Origin: Anadara kagoshimensis
Taxonomy: Eukaryota > Mollusca > Bivalvia > Arcoida > Arcidae
Assembly (NCBI GenBank): GCA_021292105.1
Contig: CM037874.1
Location: 37,904,904-37,968,903, forward strand
Direction of reading: 5' to 3'
Length of the DNA: 64,000 bases
This document shows, in pieces, positions 31,945 through 42,954 of the stretch; positions within the stretch are counted from its first letter, which is position 1, and each line of letters starts with the position of its first letter. The translations under genes and the position numbers were made by a program. The notes under the pieces are model-generated. The model was not told where the DNA came from. It was given only the letters and a program-made list of their open reading frames with translations, and did not search any database.

Positions 31945-33052
31945 ATAAACAAGAGGGTCATGAGACCTGAGAATAATTTAAATTCTACACATTTTTCAAT
32001 TATTGTTAACAGGGTTCATTTTTAGTTAATATAAACTTGACCTAACTTTTGTCCTCAACATTGTTCTGGACAAATTATATAAAGATTGGACAAAACATAT
32101 GGACTCTAGAATGTTTTTTTATGATTTGAAGTAGTAACCTAGTTATTGACCCAACATGACCCATATACAAACTTGACCTTGCTTTGTCATGAACATCATT
32201 TCGGACAAATTATATGAAGATTGGACAAATAATATCATAAATATGTACTCTAGAGTGTTAACAAGGTTTTTTTTTTATAATTTGACATAGTGACCTACTT
32301 ATTGACCCAACTTGATCCATATACAAAGTTCACCTTGCTTTTGTTATGGACATCGTTCTGGACAAATTATATGACGATTGGATAAAAAATGTGGACTCTA
32401 GAGTGTAAACAAGGTTTTTCTACGATTTGACCCAGTGACCTACATATTGACCAAACATGACCCACATACGAAGTTGGTCTTGCTTTGGTCATGAATATCA
32501 TTCTGGACAAATTATATGACGATTGGACCAAAACTATGGACTCTAGAGTGTTAACAAGGTTTTTCTATAATTTGACACAGGAACCTACTTCTTGACCAAA
32601 CATGACCCATTTACAATCCTGACCTTGCTTTTGCCATGTACATGTACATTGTTCTGGACAAATTATATGAAGATTGGACAAAACATGTGGACTCTAGAGT
32701 GTTAACAAGGTTTTTCTATGATTTGACCTAGTGACCTACTTAATGACCCAACATGACCCATATACGAACTTGACCTTGCTTTGGTCATGAAAATCATTCT
32801 GGACAAATTATATAAAGATAGGACAAAAAGATGGACTCTAGAGTGTTAACAAGGTTTTTCTATGATTTGACTAAGTGACCTACTTATTGACCCAACATTA
32901 CTCATATACAAACTTGACTTAGCTTTTGACCTGAACATTATTCTGGACAAGTTTGATGAAGATATAACAAAAACTGTGTTAACAAGCAAATGTTGACGCA
33001 CATCGTACGACGGCTGGTCACAATAGCTCACTTGAGCTCAGATGAGCTAAAA
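31945..33052. repeat. Interspersed element made of about 147-bp tandem units
   Basis: It starts AACAAGAGGGTCATGAGACC and ends CAATAGCTCACTTGAGCTCA then GATGAGCTAA. In between, TGGACTCTAGAGTGTTAACA + AGG recurs at 32260, 32408, 32553, 32704 and 32848 (spacing 144-151 bp), each with TGACCTAGTGACCTACTTAT and TTCTGGACAAATTATATGAA. Both ends resemble those of the element at 40376-41441. It has no coding capacity. Confidence 0.85.
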
Positions 33053-33098
33053 ATCTGCTTATTCAACCCCCCTCCCACACACACACACATGTAGCTGC

Positions 33099-33310
33099 CT
33101 AAATGATGTCTAGGGGGAGGGGTGTTACATTGTCCATATGGGGTGTCCAGGTGAGGTTGGCAGTCATGTTGAGTCCCAAGTATTCACAGAGGATAAGGGA
33201 ACTCCTTGAATGGCATGTGTGGATATATGCGGTTTCTGTATTGGTAAAACTCAATACGTCACACTTGTCTGTGTTGAAGCTCATAAGCCAGTTATCCTCC
33301 TACTGCCATG
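33099..33310 (-). pseudogene. Non-LTR retrotransposon RT fragment
   Basis: About 60 codons read SFNTDKCDVLSFTNTETAYI, then CEYLGLNMTANLTWTPHMDN. The F-N-x-x-K-C and YLG...W..H motifs are typical of the part after the catalytic loop in non-LTR reverse transcriptases of the jockey/CR1-like kind. No complete ORF is left; upstream sequence has stops. The family cannot be named from this piece. Confidence 0.65.
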
Positions 33311-33404
33311 CAGTATGCTACTTCACCTATAGCTGGTGACGTTTTGGTAAAAGTGGAATATTCTTTACTGGGAATGTAAAATTCAATCAATCAATTAAGG
33401 TGAG

Positions 33405-33720
33405 ATTGATTCTGCTCAACAAGTTACCAGGTAGTTCAGTGGCAAAGCATCCTGCTAGTATGGGAAGGATCGAGGTTAGAGTACATGTTTTCCATGTGCA
33501 TCTTTTTCTTTTCTGTTACAAAAGTATTATTAACCAACCATTAAGCCCAATAACTATTAACCCAGTAAGGCCATGTTTGGTTTGGCAGATCTTAGTGTGA
33601 GAAAGTTTTTCGGTTTGCTTTCCAACGGTCTGAGGTTTTCTTTGTACACTCCAGTTTCCTCCACCATTCATGATATAATGCCTTGATATAAGTGGAAATA
33701 TTCTTGACTAGGGAAAATGC
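33405..33720 (+). mobile_element. tRNA-derived SINE
   Basis: GGTAGTTCAGTGGCAAAGCA and GATCGAGGTTAGAGT form the tRNA-like A and B boxes. The body has TTTTCGGTTTGCTTTCCAAC and CTCCAGTTTCCTCCACCATT. The tail is TATAAGTGGAAATATTCTTG + ACTAGGG, as in the SINE at 3958. A short solo tail lies just upstream at 33335-33395, ending in (AATC)n. Confidence 0.68.
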
Positions 33721-33779
33721 AGCTTCATTATACTGGCATGTATCTAGACCACCAGTTGTGGAATGGTGAAATGGATTAA

Positions 33780-34225
33780 AATGGTTTTATTCCCCAGTCA
33801 AGATTCTTTCACTAATATTGAGACGGTCAGTTCTGAGATGATGGAGTGGAGAAATTGTGTTTTACTTCCCACACAAGATCATTTAACTTATACAGAGAGA
33901 ATCAGTTCTGGGTTGGTGTGGTAGAGTATTGATACCTTTGTCAAGTTTCTATCAGTTGATGTCAAGACAGTCAGTCCTGAGATGATGGTGTGGAGTAATG
34001 GTGTTTTATTTTAATTACTTCCCCAGTCAAGATTCTTCAAGATTCTGTTCATGGCTGTCAAATTGCCAACGTCCAAACCAGCTGTATATTGATGGGTGGA
34101 TCTAGTTGATGTTAATCACCAAGCTACATACTAAATATCAAATCATTCCCATTGACAGAAGCGGAGAAAACTTTGACGGAAAATGTTCACGGACGGACGG
34201 ACGGACGGAGGGTATACCATAATAC
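33780..34225. repeat. Tandem SINE-tail copies and a GGAC-rich element end
   Basis: CCCCAGTCAAGATTCTTTCA-like segments recur near 33793, 33868 and 34021, each near GGTGTTTTATT. They are followed by GGACGGACGGACGGACGGAG and GGTATACCATAATACGTCCC, which look like the end of another interspersed repeat. Confidence 0.5.
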
Positions 34226-36120
34226 GTCCCTTCAAAAACAAGAGTATTTAATGTAAAACAAATGGCTTTAATTATTCCTTGGTAACAAAAATAACAAGAT
34301 ATACAAACAACAGAGAAAACCCAAAATCCTTACCTGGATTGTATGTTTTAAAACAAGGTTAGATCACTTTACTGAAACAATCTTATACTTCATTATCTAA
34401 AGTTAATTATATCAGTTAAAATTTACCTTTCTGGTTTAATAAAAATGTTAACAAAACTATTGCCTTGGATGTTAGCATTGACATTTTTTAGTATTTTATG
34501 CCTAGAAGCTATTAATAAACTTACAATACTAATTGCTTTTAAAAGTCGTGTATGAGGCATCAGTATCTTAATCAGTTCAATAGGAATAAACAGTTATAAC
34601 GGTCATAGAGACTTTATTTAAATTTAAAAGTTTTGCTAAAACTTTGGCTTTGTCCAGTTTTTCTAATTGCCTTTCAAAACAAAAACTGGGTCCTACTTAA
34701 AGTATTGTTAAATAGGATTAATTACACAATAAAAAAAAGTTTTACTAGCCATACTTAAAGTTTTTGTAAGTAGACATTTTTACAGGAAAAATAACTTAAA
34801 ATATTAACTTTAAATGAACACTGTGACTTGGAGTCAATGCAAGAGAAAATATATTGGAAACGAAATATCATTTAATTACTGATCATTCATTTAACATATG
34901 ACATCACACTTTTAATAAAAACAAGTTTTTATAAGGCCATTCTACTTTGCTTGTCCTTGTTCTAGTGTCAAACCTTATAATCCGAACAAAGCTGAAAGTA
35001 ACAAAATATAAAGTTTATACATTAAGTATAATAGTCACAGGTATTTTTCATGATTACGCATGAATGTCATAACCAATTCTGAATTAAAATGACAATGGAA
35101 AAATTCTAAGCAAAATTTTTAAGATTGTCCCTTTTGATTTCAAAGTTTAATTAAATTTGATCAATGCATGGAGAAAGATAAAGTATTGCAAAGAGCCTTC
35201 AGCTCATATTTCTTTATTAAAACGAGCAAAATAACAATTCAGATGTTTTTTACCAAAACATTCAAGACATCATATAAATTCTGACATTAACAGATACACT
35301 ACAACCTATAAAAAAACGTGTACACAATGATGATATAAATTACAAAGATCACAATATAAACAGTATGAGTACTTATCTCTCCCTTGGATTAAAGTATCAT
35401 GATTACTAAAATAAAAACATTGCAAAATCCTCCTGACAATGCAATAAAACTATTTATTCTTACCAGTCTGGTAGTTAAATTTAAAGAATTCTCATAAAAT
35501 TGTATATGAAAACAATATAACAGGCTCAAATAGGTATGTGATGCTCACCTGGTCAATATCTTTCATTAATAGTTAACATGCAGAGGTTTAAATAAATAAA
35601 AGAGTTTTTATTTTTCCAATTAAGTTTTAATACTTTTTTTAAGAAAAGAAAAACTCATATGTGATCCTATTGTTTGTTAAATAAGATATAGCAATAACAT
35701 AGACCAGAAACTTGTATATGATATAAAAATCAAACATTCAAACAAACTTAGGTGTTCCCTGTCTGGTGATAACATTATGCAGCTTTAAAGTTTCTGATTA
35801 TTGTCCCTTTGGGCAAAATGTTTTTTTTTAAAGATTTTTGAACATTTTGATTTATTTAGCTATTGTAATGAAATGACTTGAATTACATTGGCCTATACCT
35901 GCATCTCTGAGTTTGTTAACAATTCTGCTCATGTCTAAAATGTCACACTTATGTATGCAAAAACCATGTACACACACACTCGCATGCCGTATTATGCCAT
36001 GAGCTTTTAATCCAGGTGTAATTAAAGTAAAGAACCAAACATATTTGTATAAGCAATTAAACAATTAAATTTAAAAAAGTGGTTTATAAGTTTTAACTAA
36101 TGTGCAACTTTTTAAGAAAT
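34226..36120. other. AT-rich stretch 3' of the HECT gene
   Basis: No exon or clear repeat was found. It may hold the 3' UTR of the HECT gene, but no good AATAAA lies in the first 150 bases after its stop. Confidence 0.35.
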
Positions 36121-36133
36121 TTAAAATGACTTT

Positions 36134-37948
36134 CTAAACAGAATTCATTTCCATACAGTCTTTGTTTTCAAGGATGCTCTCCCATTCTGACCTGAAATCA
36201 GGATAACTCACATAGGTGGATGGCAATTCAAGTAATGGGCCACATGTATGCACACTAGGAAGTCTTCCCTTTCCATGGCGAATAATAAATGAAACATCAA
36301 TTTTGTTCACACAAATAATATCTGATCCAGTAAGGAAACGTAAAAGCTGTTTTAGCTGTTTCTTATTCCTTCCACGAACAAAACGCTGAAGATATCCCAG
36401 ACATTTATTCTGCTCTGTTGTCACAGGGTTACAATTAAAAAGTGCCAGCACACGGGAGACAGATGGCTCTAGCTGCTCATACAATGAAAAAATAGACTTT
36501 ACATCAGGAAACAAAGTTTTCAACATATCCTCTCCAATATTACCAATCACATCTATGACATACTTAACTTCTTGGATAAGTGTTTTATGTGCAATCTGCA
36601 ACAAGGTTTGGGTAATTTCATCAGGTTTTGGAATGTTGTGGCACTGAAAACGCTCCAGTAAGAATATCAACTCATCTTCGTCATAAGGAAAATTTGACAT
36701 TGCTGCCTCAACTACTTCTTTTTCTGAAGGTGATATATAAAGAAGGAATGATTCTTTCAATATCTGTGGAGTAACCTCACTTTCCCCATGTACAAGAGCT
36801 ATTACAAAAGCAGGTGCTAAGGTAATGGGAAAATACTTATGATCTTTGAAACCTTTTATCATGATTCTACCAACAGACTCCCATTCTTCTTGTCCATAAT
36901 CCTTAGAAAGAACAGGAACCCTGTAGGTCTCTCCATCTGCATTTCTAAGAAAAAAGGATTCCCAAAAAGCTGAATATGCATCCCTAGAAACCCCATCAGC
37001 ATCTTGACCACATTCATTTATGAACTGAAAGTTAAGTGGTGTGTAAATAATTTCTCTTGCTTTAAAATTTTGCAACATTTCTTCTTGTAATAAAGTACGA
37101 TGGAGTGTGATAGTTACACTATTTTTCTCAACGATACTGAAATTTACATCAGTAGGGTTTTCAGCATATGATTCATCAGCAATTGAATACATGTTTTCGT
37201 GCTCATTTAATGTCTGAAGGCTTGCAGAATCATTATTTACTAATGACAATTCATCTTGTGAACTAAATGAGTGAATACTTTTAAGTTCCATATCGTCACA
37301 AGCCTGCAGTTGATCCAAACAAGCACTTTGTGTTGTGTCTAAGAAGACACTGAGTGGAATGTCCAATACACCTTTAGAGAGTGTTACTGAATTTCCTATG
37401 TTTATGGGTATGTTGATAGGACATTCATCCTGTTTCCTACTTTCTGATGAACCTCCTATATCAACAGGTATGTTGATGGGACATATTTCCAGTCCCTCAC
37501 TTCTAGGTGAAGGCAAAAGAGAATTTTGTGGACAGTTTATTTCTTGCACTGGTTTACCACCAGTTGCTAAACCCTCACACATACTTATCTCAGCAACAGA
37601 TGACTTATTGTCAGTATTCATGGCTGTTACTTGCTTGGTTTTAGTAACAGACACTAAGTAAAGTCGCAGCAGTTTTTTCTTTGTTTTCAAATAAATGTCC
37701 TCTAATGTTGTATCTTCTTCTAGCTTTTTACCTGTATCTATTTGATTAGCAAGGTAGAAGTCAAAATCCTCCCTGCTACCTTTTTTGCATTTTCCATCAG
37801 GAAAAAATAGAATTATTGCTTCTTTCATTATTTCAGTAACAGTAGCACTTTTTTGAATTTCTAAACATCTTGTTCCTCCTCCATTTTGGGATCTGACTTG
37901 TTTTAAAGTTGTTCCATATGAGTGAAGCCATCCAATTTCTACACTCCT
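36134..37948 (-). CDS. Last exon part: conserved GGGTR region plus HECT-like domain
   Basis: This frame is open from about 37996. The first recognisable residues are RSVEIGWLHSYGTTLKQVRS, NGGGTRCLEI and AIILFFPDGKCKKGSREDFD. Counted from the Met at 37828, a linker follows (about 75-235) with a duplicated CPINIPxxIG segment. The HECT N-lobe core is near residues 265-290 (FINECGQDADGVSRDAYSAF), and the catalytic Cys candidate is residue 529 (HTCGPLLELPSTY). The stop is at 36134. The HECT part is shorter than the usual 350 residues but both lobes are represented. Confidence 0.8.
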   Translation of the reverse strand, partial: RSVEIGWLHSYGTTLKQVRSQNGGGTRCLEIQKSATVTEIMKEAIILFFPDGKCKKGSREDFDFYLANQIDTGKKLEEDTTLEDIYLKTKKKLLRLYLVSVTKTKQVTAMNTDNKSSVAEISMCEGLATGGKPVQEINCPQNSLLPSPRSEGLEICPINIPVDIGGSSESRKQDECPINIPINIGNSVTLSKGVLDIPLSVFLDTTQSACLDQLQACDDMELKSIHSFSSQDELSLVNNDSASLQTLNEHENMYSIADESYAENPTDVNFSIVEKNSVTITLHRTLLQEEMLQNFKAREIIYTPLNFQFINECGQDADGVSRDAYSAFWESFFLRNADGETYRVPVLSKDYGQEEWESVGRIMIKGFKDHKYFPITLAPAFVIALVHGESEVTPQILKESFLLYISPSEKEVVEAAMSNFPYDEDELIFLLERFQCHNIPKPDEITQTLLQIAHKTLIQEVKYVIDVIGNIGEDMLKTLFPDVKSIFSLYEQLEPSVSRVLALFNCNPVTTEQNKCLGYLQRFVRGRNKKQLKQLLRFLTGSDIICVNKIDVSFIIRHGKGRLPSVHTCGPLLELPSTYVSYPDFRSEWESILENKDCMEMNSV

Positions 37949-38235
37949 TTCTTGGCATTGGAATTTCCTGATTGTGGTATTGACCTTCTGACATGTTCAT
38001 CATTCTGATCTTTTGTTTTTAATTTTTGGATTAATTTTTCTCGAAGAGACATCTTTTTTGAAGGCTTCTCTTCTAATACTTTTAGCTGCTTTGCAAATGT
38101 GATTGCAGCAATACAATCTCCATATCTTTTTAGATATTTTCCCAGATCTTCTGCATTTAATTCAGCAACAACCTGTTCATCAATCTGTAAATACAATTTT
38201 TTTTCAAATTAGTAACTTTTTTATATGTGGACTTT

Positions 38236-38288
<53 letters not shown>

Positions 38289-41200
38289 TACATGTACAAA
38301 CAATCTAATAACTCACATCATATCTTTAGCAAAGAGTTCAAAATAAAAGTCAAGTTTGTATTTATAATGTTTAATAGCTTGACTGAGTTTCATCCTTTAA
38401 GGTATCAAAATAAATGGTTAATAAATTTTACAAAAGATTTCATTTAGGTAATTTAAAAACAGATGAAATTTGTTTTTAGTTTCTATTCATTTATCTTTAC
38501 AAAATAAACGAATAGTCTCATTATCTGTAATCAATTTAAAATAACTTCATTCTAAAAGTTAAATATGGAAATGAGAGCATAAATACCTACAAATACTTAC
38601 TTGAACATACATAACAAGTGCATCAGTAATTTTAAATTTGAGTAGCAAATTACAAGTTTACAAAGGAACACAAATTTCTGATTAACAAGCTTACAGTTAG
38701 TATTGCAAGCAATACATGTCCCCTGCCGGTGAAAGTGGGTAGTTAAAAGACCAAACATGTAAATAATGCTCAATAATGGCTATGTTGGCCTGTGAAATAA
38801 AAGTGTAAACATGATATACAGGCAAATATTCATTTAATACTATAAAATATTTCTCTGAACAGACTGACAGATGGACAGATCTTTGAATATGCAGCACAGC
38901 ACTATCTACTAATTATTTCTGCTTAGTTTCAATGAAATCCCTTCAGAAGTTTAGGTGGAGCTGCAGATACAAGTTCTCCAAACAGACAAATGGACAGATC
39001 GACTGACAGACAGACGGACAGAATTATGATGTCCCCAAATACATTTCACTTGCATACCAACTTTCAAACTTTTAGCTTTAAAACTTGATTTTTAATCAAC
39101 ATTTTTATCTTAACCAATCAGAATGCAGAATCTGGTCACATGACCAATCAACAGCAATCATCTTTGAATATGCATCATAACACTAGCAACTTATCATTTC
39201 TGTTTAGTTTCAATCAAATCCCTTCAGTAGTTTAGGAGGAGTTGTGGATACAAGTTCTCTGGACAGACACAGCAATCATCTTTGAATGAGACAGACAGAT
39301 GGACAGACAGACGGACAACAACAAACACTTTAGTCCCCTCCTGTTTTACTGGCAGGGGACTAACAAAACTCAACCAAGACAATCACGATTTTAACCTACT
39401 CTAAAAAATTCATTTTTATCATTCAAAATTTTGGACAGTGTTGTGAAAACAATTAAGTGTTAACTCCTGCCCACAGAGTTAGCTGGATAAAACTATTAAA
39501 CCAAAGTGGTCATTACTGGTCGATTGAATTTTAATGTTATTTGTCAATACTATTTTGTATAAATTTCATTGTTGTTGGTCACTACTGGTTAATAAAAGAT
39601 ATTAAACTAGAGCCCATTTTTAAAATTCATTAAAAGTGTAAAAGTATTTACTCTCAATTTTTGGACACTAATGAGTGATTAATACAAGTATTTGCAAAAC
39701 AATAAATATTAATAAAAGATAACAGCTGGTTATTACTCATTAATTTTGGCATTAATATTGGTAAAAAGGTAAATATGAATACAGGTGAAGGTTATTTACA
39801 GGTAGATAGTGCATGAAGTATATGTATTTATGTTATTAAAGGATACAAGATCTATGTTATTATCACTATGTATCACTTGAGGTCTGTGATTATGCTACTG
39901 GTATGTAACTAGTACCTGTTTTATCTGTAAATCATGGCATTAACAAAAAGACCTTTGTTTATTCATAGGAAAATATTGATAAGATTGAATAAGAAATTGG
40001 GTTGACCATAATGAACCAAAAAAGATTTATTATTAATCTTTAAGATTAAGAAACTTAAAATGTTATAAAATCATCAAGAGGATAAATTATGAGATTACAT
40101 ATTCTGCATATTGCAACAACTTCAGATTGTTGAACCACTATTTTTTGCACAAATACTTTATAAGGTTATAAAGGAAATTGTGGTAATATAAGAATGTTCA
40201 ATAAGTTTTAAATTTATATCCCAAATGGCTTCAAATGCATGAACCTACCATTGAATTTCATCTGGACTTTAAATTTTTGTTGTTGACTTGCTTTACATTA
40301 CCCAGTGCCCTAGCAGACCAAATTTGACTCTTATTGGCCCATCATTTTCTGAGAAGATTTTTAAAGGATTAGTTAAAACAAGAGGCCCATAGGGCCTTGA
40401 CGCTCACCTGAATCTGTGAACATATCTCATGCAGATGTTCAATGGTCAATCACATCAATTAAAAAGAATTTTTAAAAATGAATATGAATTTTTGACCTTG
40501 AACTTTGAACCCATGACCCTTCTTCAATGTATATATAATGTCTGTTAGGCCATAACCTACAATACTCTAATATGCCTATACAAAATGTTTATACATGTTA
40601 AGATACTTAACCATTTAAGTATTCGTTTTCAAATGTGACATTGACCTTTGAACTAATAACCTTCATTCATATATCAAAATGATTGTTAGGCCAATACCTA
40701 CAATATTCTAATATACATGCATATACAAAATATTTATAGTTTTTAAGATAATTAACCATTTCAGTATTCATTTGCAACTGTGACCTTGACCTTAAGTTTC
40801 TATGACCGTCAATGACGTATCAAAATGATTGTTAGGTTAATGCCTACAATATTCTAATATACATGCCTATACAAAAAGTTTATAGTTTTGGAAATATATG
40901 ACATTTTATCAAAGGTCAAAAACTGGAACATGACCTTGAACTTTGACCTTGACATTAAATCAAAGAAAATAGCAAGACAAGATCAACAGTGAAAAACCCA
41001 TACAATTATCTTCAGCTGTTACTGAGTTATAGCAAAAAATGTCTAATTTTAAAAACCATGAAATTTTAAGCAAAAAAATGTGTAACCTATTTTCGTCGAA
41101 TTTGAATAAAAAATGCAATTTTATTGTATCTAGGTATCATGAATCCAAATATCTAATCGAAATTTTCCTGCACTTTTCAGTTTCAGATAAGAAGATTTTT

Positions 41201-42528
41201 TGGTGTTTTGGCTATTTTTAGTAACGGCAGCCATCTTGTTGGGCGTGGCCAAACCCCAAGTGCAATTTTTAAAGGCTGTTACCTAGGCATGATAACCATG
41301 AAGTTTCATCATATTTGGACCGGTAGTTTTGGAGAAGATTAAAATGTAAAGTTTACGCACGACGGACGACGCACGACATCTGACGGACGGTGAACCATTG
41401 CAATAGCTCATCTGACCCTATGGCTCAGGTGAGCTAATTAGCAAACCTTATGCAAAATATGCCAAAATTGGGTCAACAGAAAATATCTTGAAAAAACATT
41501 ACATATGTTTAATTCCCCAAAATATATATTTTATATACCAAACTAGAACAAATATGGTAAAAAATAAACCTGTAGTGGACATTTATGTGTTTTTGCATCT
41601 GTAGTAACAACGACCAGTCTTGATTGACAAATTTGTTAAGGACAAGGACCTCACAGAACGATTTTCATTGAAATTGGCCCACTAATCGAAGTTTACTCAC
41701 GCACGCACACTTCGCAATTACATACGCTCAGCTTGCTTTAGCTAGTTGAGTTAATAAATCACTGATAATATTACCCCATCATCTCTCATTCTTTTATATC
41801 TTCTTTCGATACCCCTCTGTCTTTTAAAAATCTTCCATCTTTCTGAAAAAGCAAAATAAAATAAGAAGTATAAACTTATATGAATACATTTTTATGCTTC
41901 CGGAATAATTTTAAAACAGTGTGAATCAAGATAAAAGGTAAAATAATGAAATAGTAAATTATCACACGTGCCCACGAAACGTTTGACTGCGTGAGTGAAT
42001 AATGCACTCATTTTTCGTGATCTGACAACAGATAAACAATGTCAGATATTGTTTCATCAAAATAAGTTGATTTCTGTATTGGAATGCTACATTTTGGTCA
42101 CATTCACTTAGTACTCACATGAAAATTAAATTTTGCTATGCAACAAAATGCATACTACGCAATAACGTACATCGGAACACAAAGTTACAGCATAATTTAC
42201 AAATAGAAAACAAAAAGGAGTTACAGGATTAGACCTATTCCGGGTTTTCAGAGAGAAAGATTGTTTTATTAGTTTTTCAGATACTGTGCCTTTAAAAACT
42301 CTAATTATCCAGCAGTAATAAAGTTTTATTGATTTTTCCTTGTTTAAACAATAATCAAATCATACTGTGGTTCTCATACAATAAATTCTAAATACTGGTC
42401 GGGATCTTTTACGTCTGCAGATTAACGACCATGTATGGATAAAATGTTGTATCGCGGCAAATGTTTCTCGTTGAAATTTTTTATAAATCTTTATTTGCAC
42501 CATTATTCAGCAACATGCAGCCACATAC

Positions 42529-42626
<98 letters not shown>

Positions 42627-42877
42627 TCAATTCAAATGTGAACCAAATTGCCAAATGGTGGTTTTGATTTCAAAAGACGCAAAACTAAAGATGAGTGTGT
42701 CATATACCATTTTTGAATGTATTTTGTGATTAAATTTAAAAAAGGTATATGACAAGTGAATATTAGTTTATGATTCAATATCTTCTTTGAAAATTAACTT
42801 TGATAAAACAGTACCATAAGTTTAAAGTACTTACCGTGCTTAAATTGTCTCCTAGACTTAGTTCCACCGTACAGTAA
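36134..42877 (-). CDS. SAM-like/HECT-domain protein (gene span, one frameshift)
   Basis: Four pieces can be joined: 42835-42877 (weak), 41775-41842, 37949-38184, and 36134-37948 in a shifted frame. The order is a basic N-terminal part, a SAM-like segment, a conserved region (VEIGWLHSYGTT...VRSQNGGGTR...FFPDGK), a low-complexity acidic/Ser linker and a C-terminal HECT-like domain. HECT proteins pass ubiquitin through a C-terminal cysteine; here the candidate is in VHTCGPLLELPSTY. Similar SAM/HECT proteins, often annotated as G2E3-like, are common in fish, corals and molluscs as multi-copy genes. Splice phases agree (1, 0). Frame is lost at about 37949 within an A run, so this is a pseudogene or an assembly error. 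The 5' end may lie further upstream. Confidence 0.72.
37949..38184 (-). CDS. Exon: SAM-like segment
   Basis: The acceptor TTGTATTTACAG lies just before 38184. It encodes IDEQVVAELNAEDLGKYLKR, YGDCIAAITFAKQL, a SAM-like helical segment (L-x-x-L-x-x-x-D-L-x-x-Y), then a Lys-rich tail ending NSNAKK. Its own frame stops at 37939 (TAG). The next conserved residues (SVEIGW) are in the other frame. No plausible intron fits between them, because the frames overlap within about 30 bases. Confidence 0.75.
38238..38285. repeat. (CA)n microsatellite
   Basis: Twenty-four CA units in the intron just upstream of the SAM exon. Confidence 0.97.
38697..39363. mobile_element. Interspersed element with GTCCCCTGCC / GGCAGGGGAC ends
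   Basis: The left end has ATGTCCCCTGCCGGTGAAAG. The right end is a hairpin, TTAGTCCCCTCCTGTTTTAC then TGGCAGGGGACTAA. Inside, a unit with TTTGAATATGCAGCACAGCA, AGTTTCAATGAAATCCCTTC and GACAGATGGACAGA occurs twice (about 38885 and 39165). Intron of the HECT gene. Confidence 0.68.
39364..40370. other. Intronic AT-rich stretch
   Basis: No exon seen. Direct variants of CATTACTGGTCGATTGAATT near 39513, 39578 and 39735 (GGTCACTACTGGTTAATAAA, GGTTATTACTCATTAA) suggest an old tandem repeat of about 65-150 bp. Confidence 0.35.
40376..41441. mobile_element. Interspersed element with AACAAGAGGCCC start and GAGCTAA end
   Basis: It starts AACAAGAGGCCCATAGGGCC then TTGACGCTCACCTGA, and ends AATAGCTCATCTGACCCTAT then GGCTCAGGTGAGCTAA, a terminal hairpin. 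Inside, AATGATTGTTAGGCCAATGC-like and CCTACAATATTCTAATATAC units recur about every 150 bp (40535, 40680, 40828). The ends match the element at 31945. The 3' hairpin next to CTAA is reminiscent of Helitron ends, but the 5' end is not typical. Intron of the HECT gene. Confidence 0.72.
41775..41842 (-). CDS. Exon: basic segment upstream of the SAM-like exon
   Basis: 68 bp between a good acceptor (GCTTTTTCAG) and donor GTAATA. It encodes RWKIFKRQRGIERRYKRMRD DG with a split first codon. It exits in phase 0 directly into IDEQVV of the SAM-like exon. The very basic, helical composition agrees with a DNA- or RNA-binding or nuclear segment, but no domain is named. Confidence 0.6.
42531..42624. repeat. 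(CT)n(GT)n microsatellite
   Basis: A compound run: about 62 bp of CT followed by about 30 bp of GT. Confidence 0.97.
42697..42758. mobile_element. Tiny palindromic element, about 60 bp
   Basis: GTGTCATATACCATTTTTGA and AAAAAAGGTATATGACAAGTG are inverted copies around a short AT-rich loop. Close relatives lie at 54640-54735 and 54986-55048. Confidence 0.7.
42835..42877 (-). CDS. Possible upstream exon of the HECT gene
   Basis: A strong donor (CACG then GTAAGTAC) and an acceptor TTTGTTTCAG bound 43 bp reading LLYGGTKSRRQFKH plus one base. This supplies exactly the one base needed by the exon at 41775-41842 (joined codon GAA). The basic character continues. The acceptor region is duplicated (see 42871-42944). 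It could equally be a non-coding or 5' leader exon. Confidence 0.38.
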
Positions 42878-42944
42878 CTGAAACAAATCGCTCGTAGGAA
42901 AGTAAAACAGTAACTGAAACAAATCGCTCGTAGGAAAGTAAACA
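42871..42944. repeat. Short tandem duplication over a splice acceptor
   Basis: ACAGTAACTGAAACAAATCG followed by CTCGTAGGAAAGTAAA is present twice in direct succession, so the candidate acceptor exists in two copies. Confidence 0.85.
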
Positions 42945-42954
42945 ACACACATGT

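Noticed and set aside
42435-42667. Proteins with LSLSLS and CVCVCV repeats
   Set aside because: Translation of the (CT)n(GT)n microsatellite.
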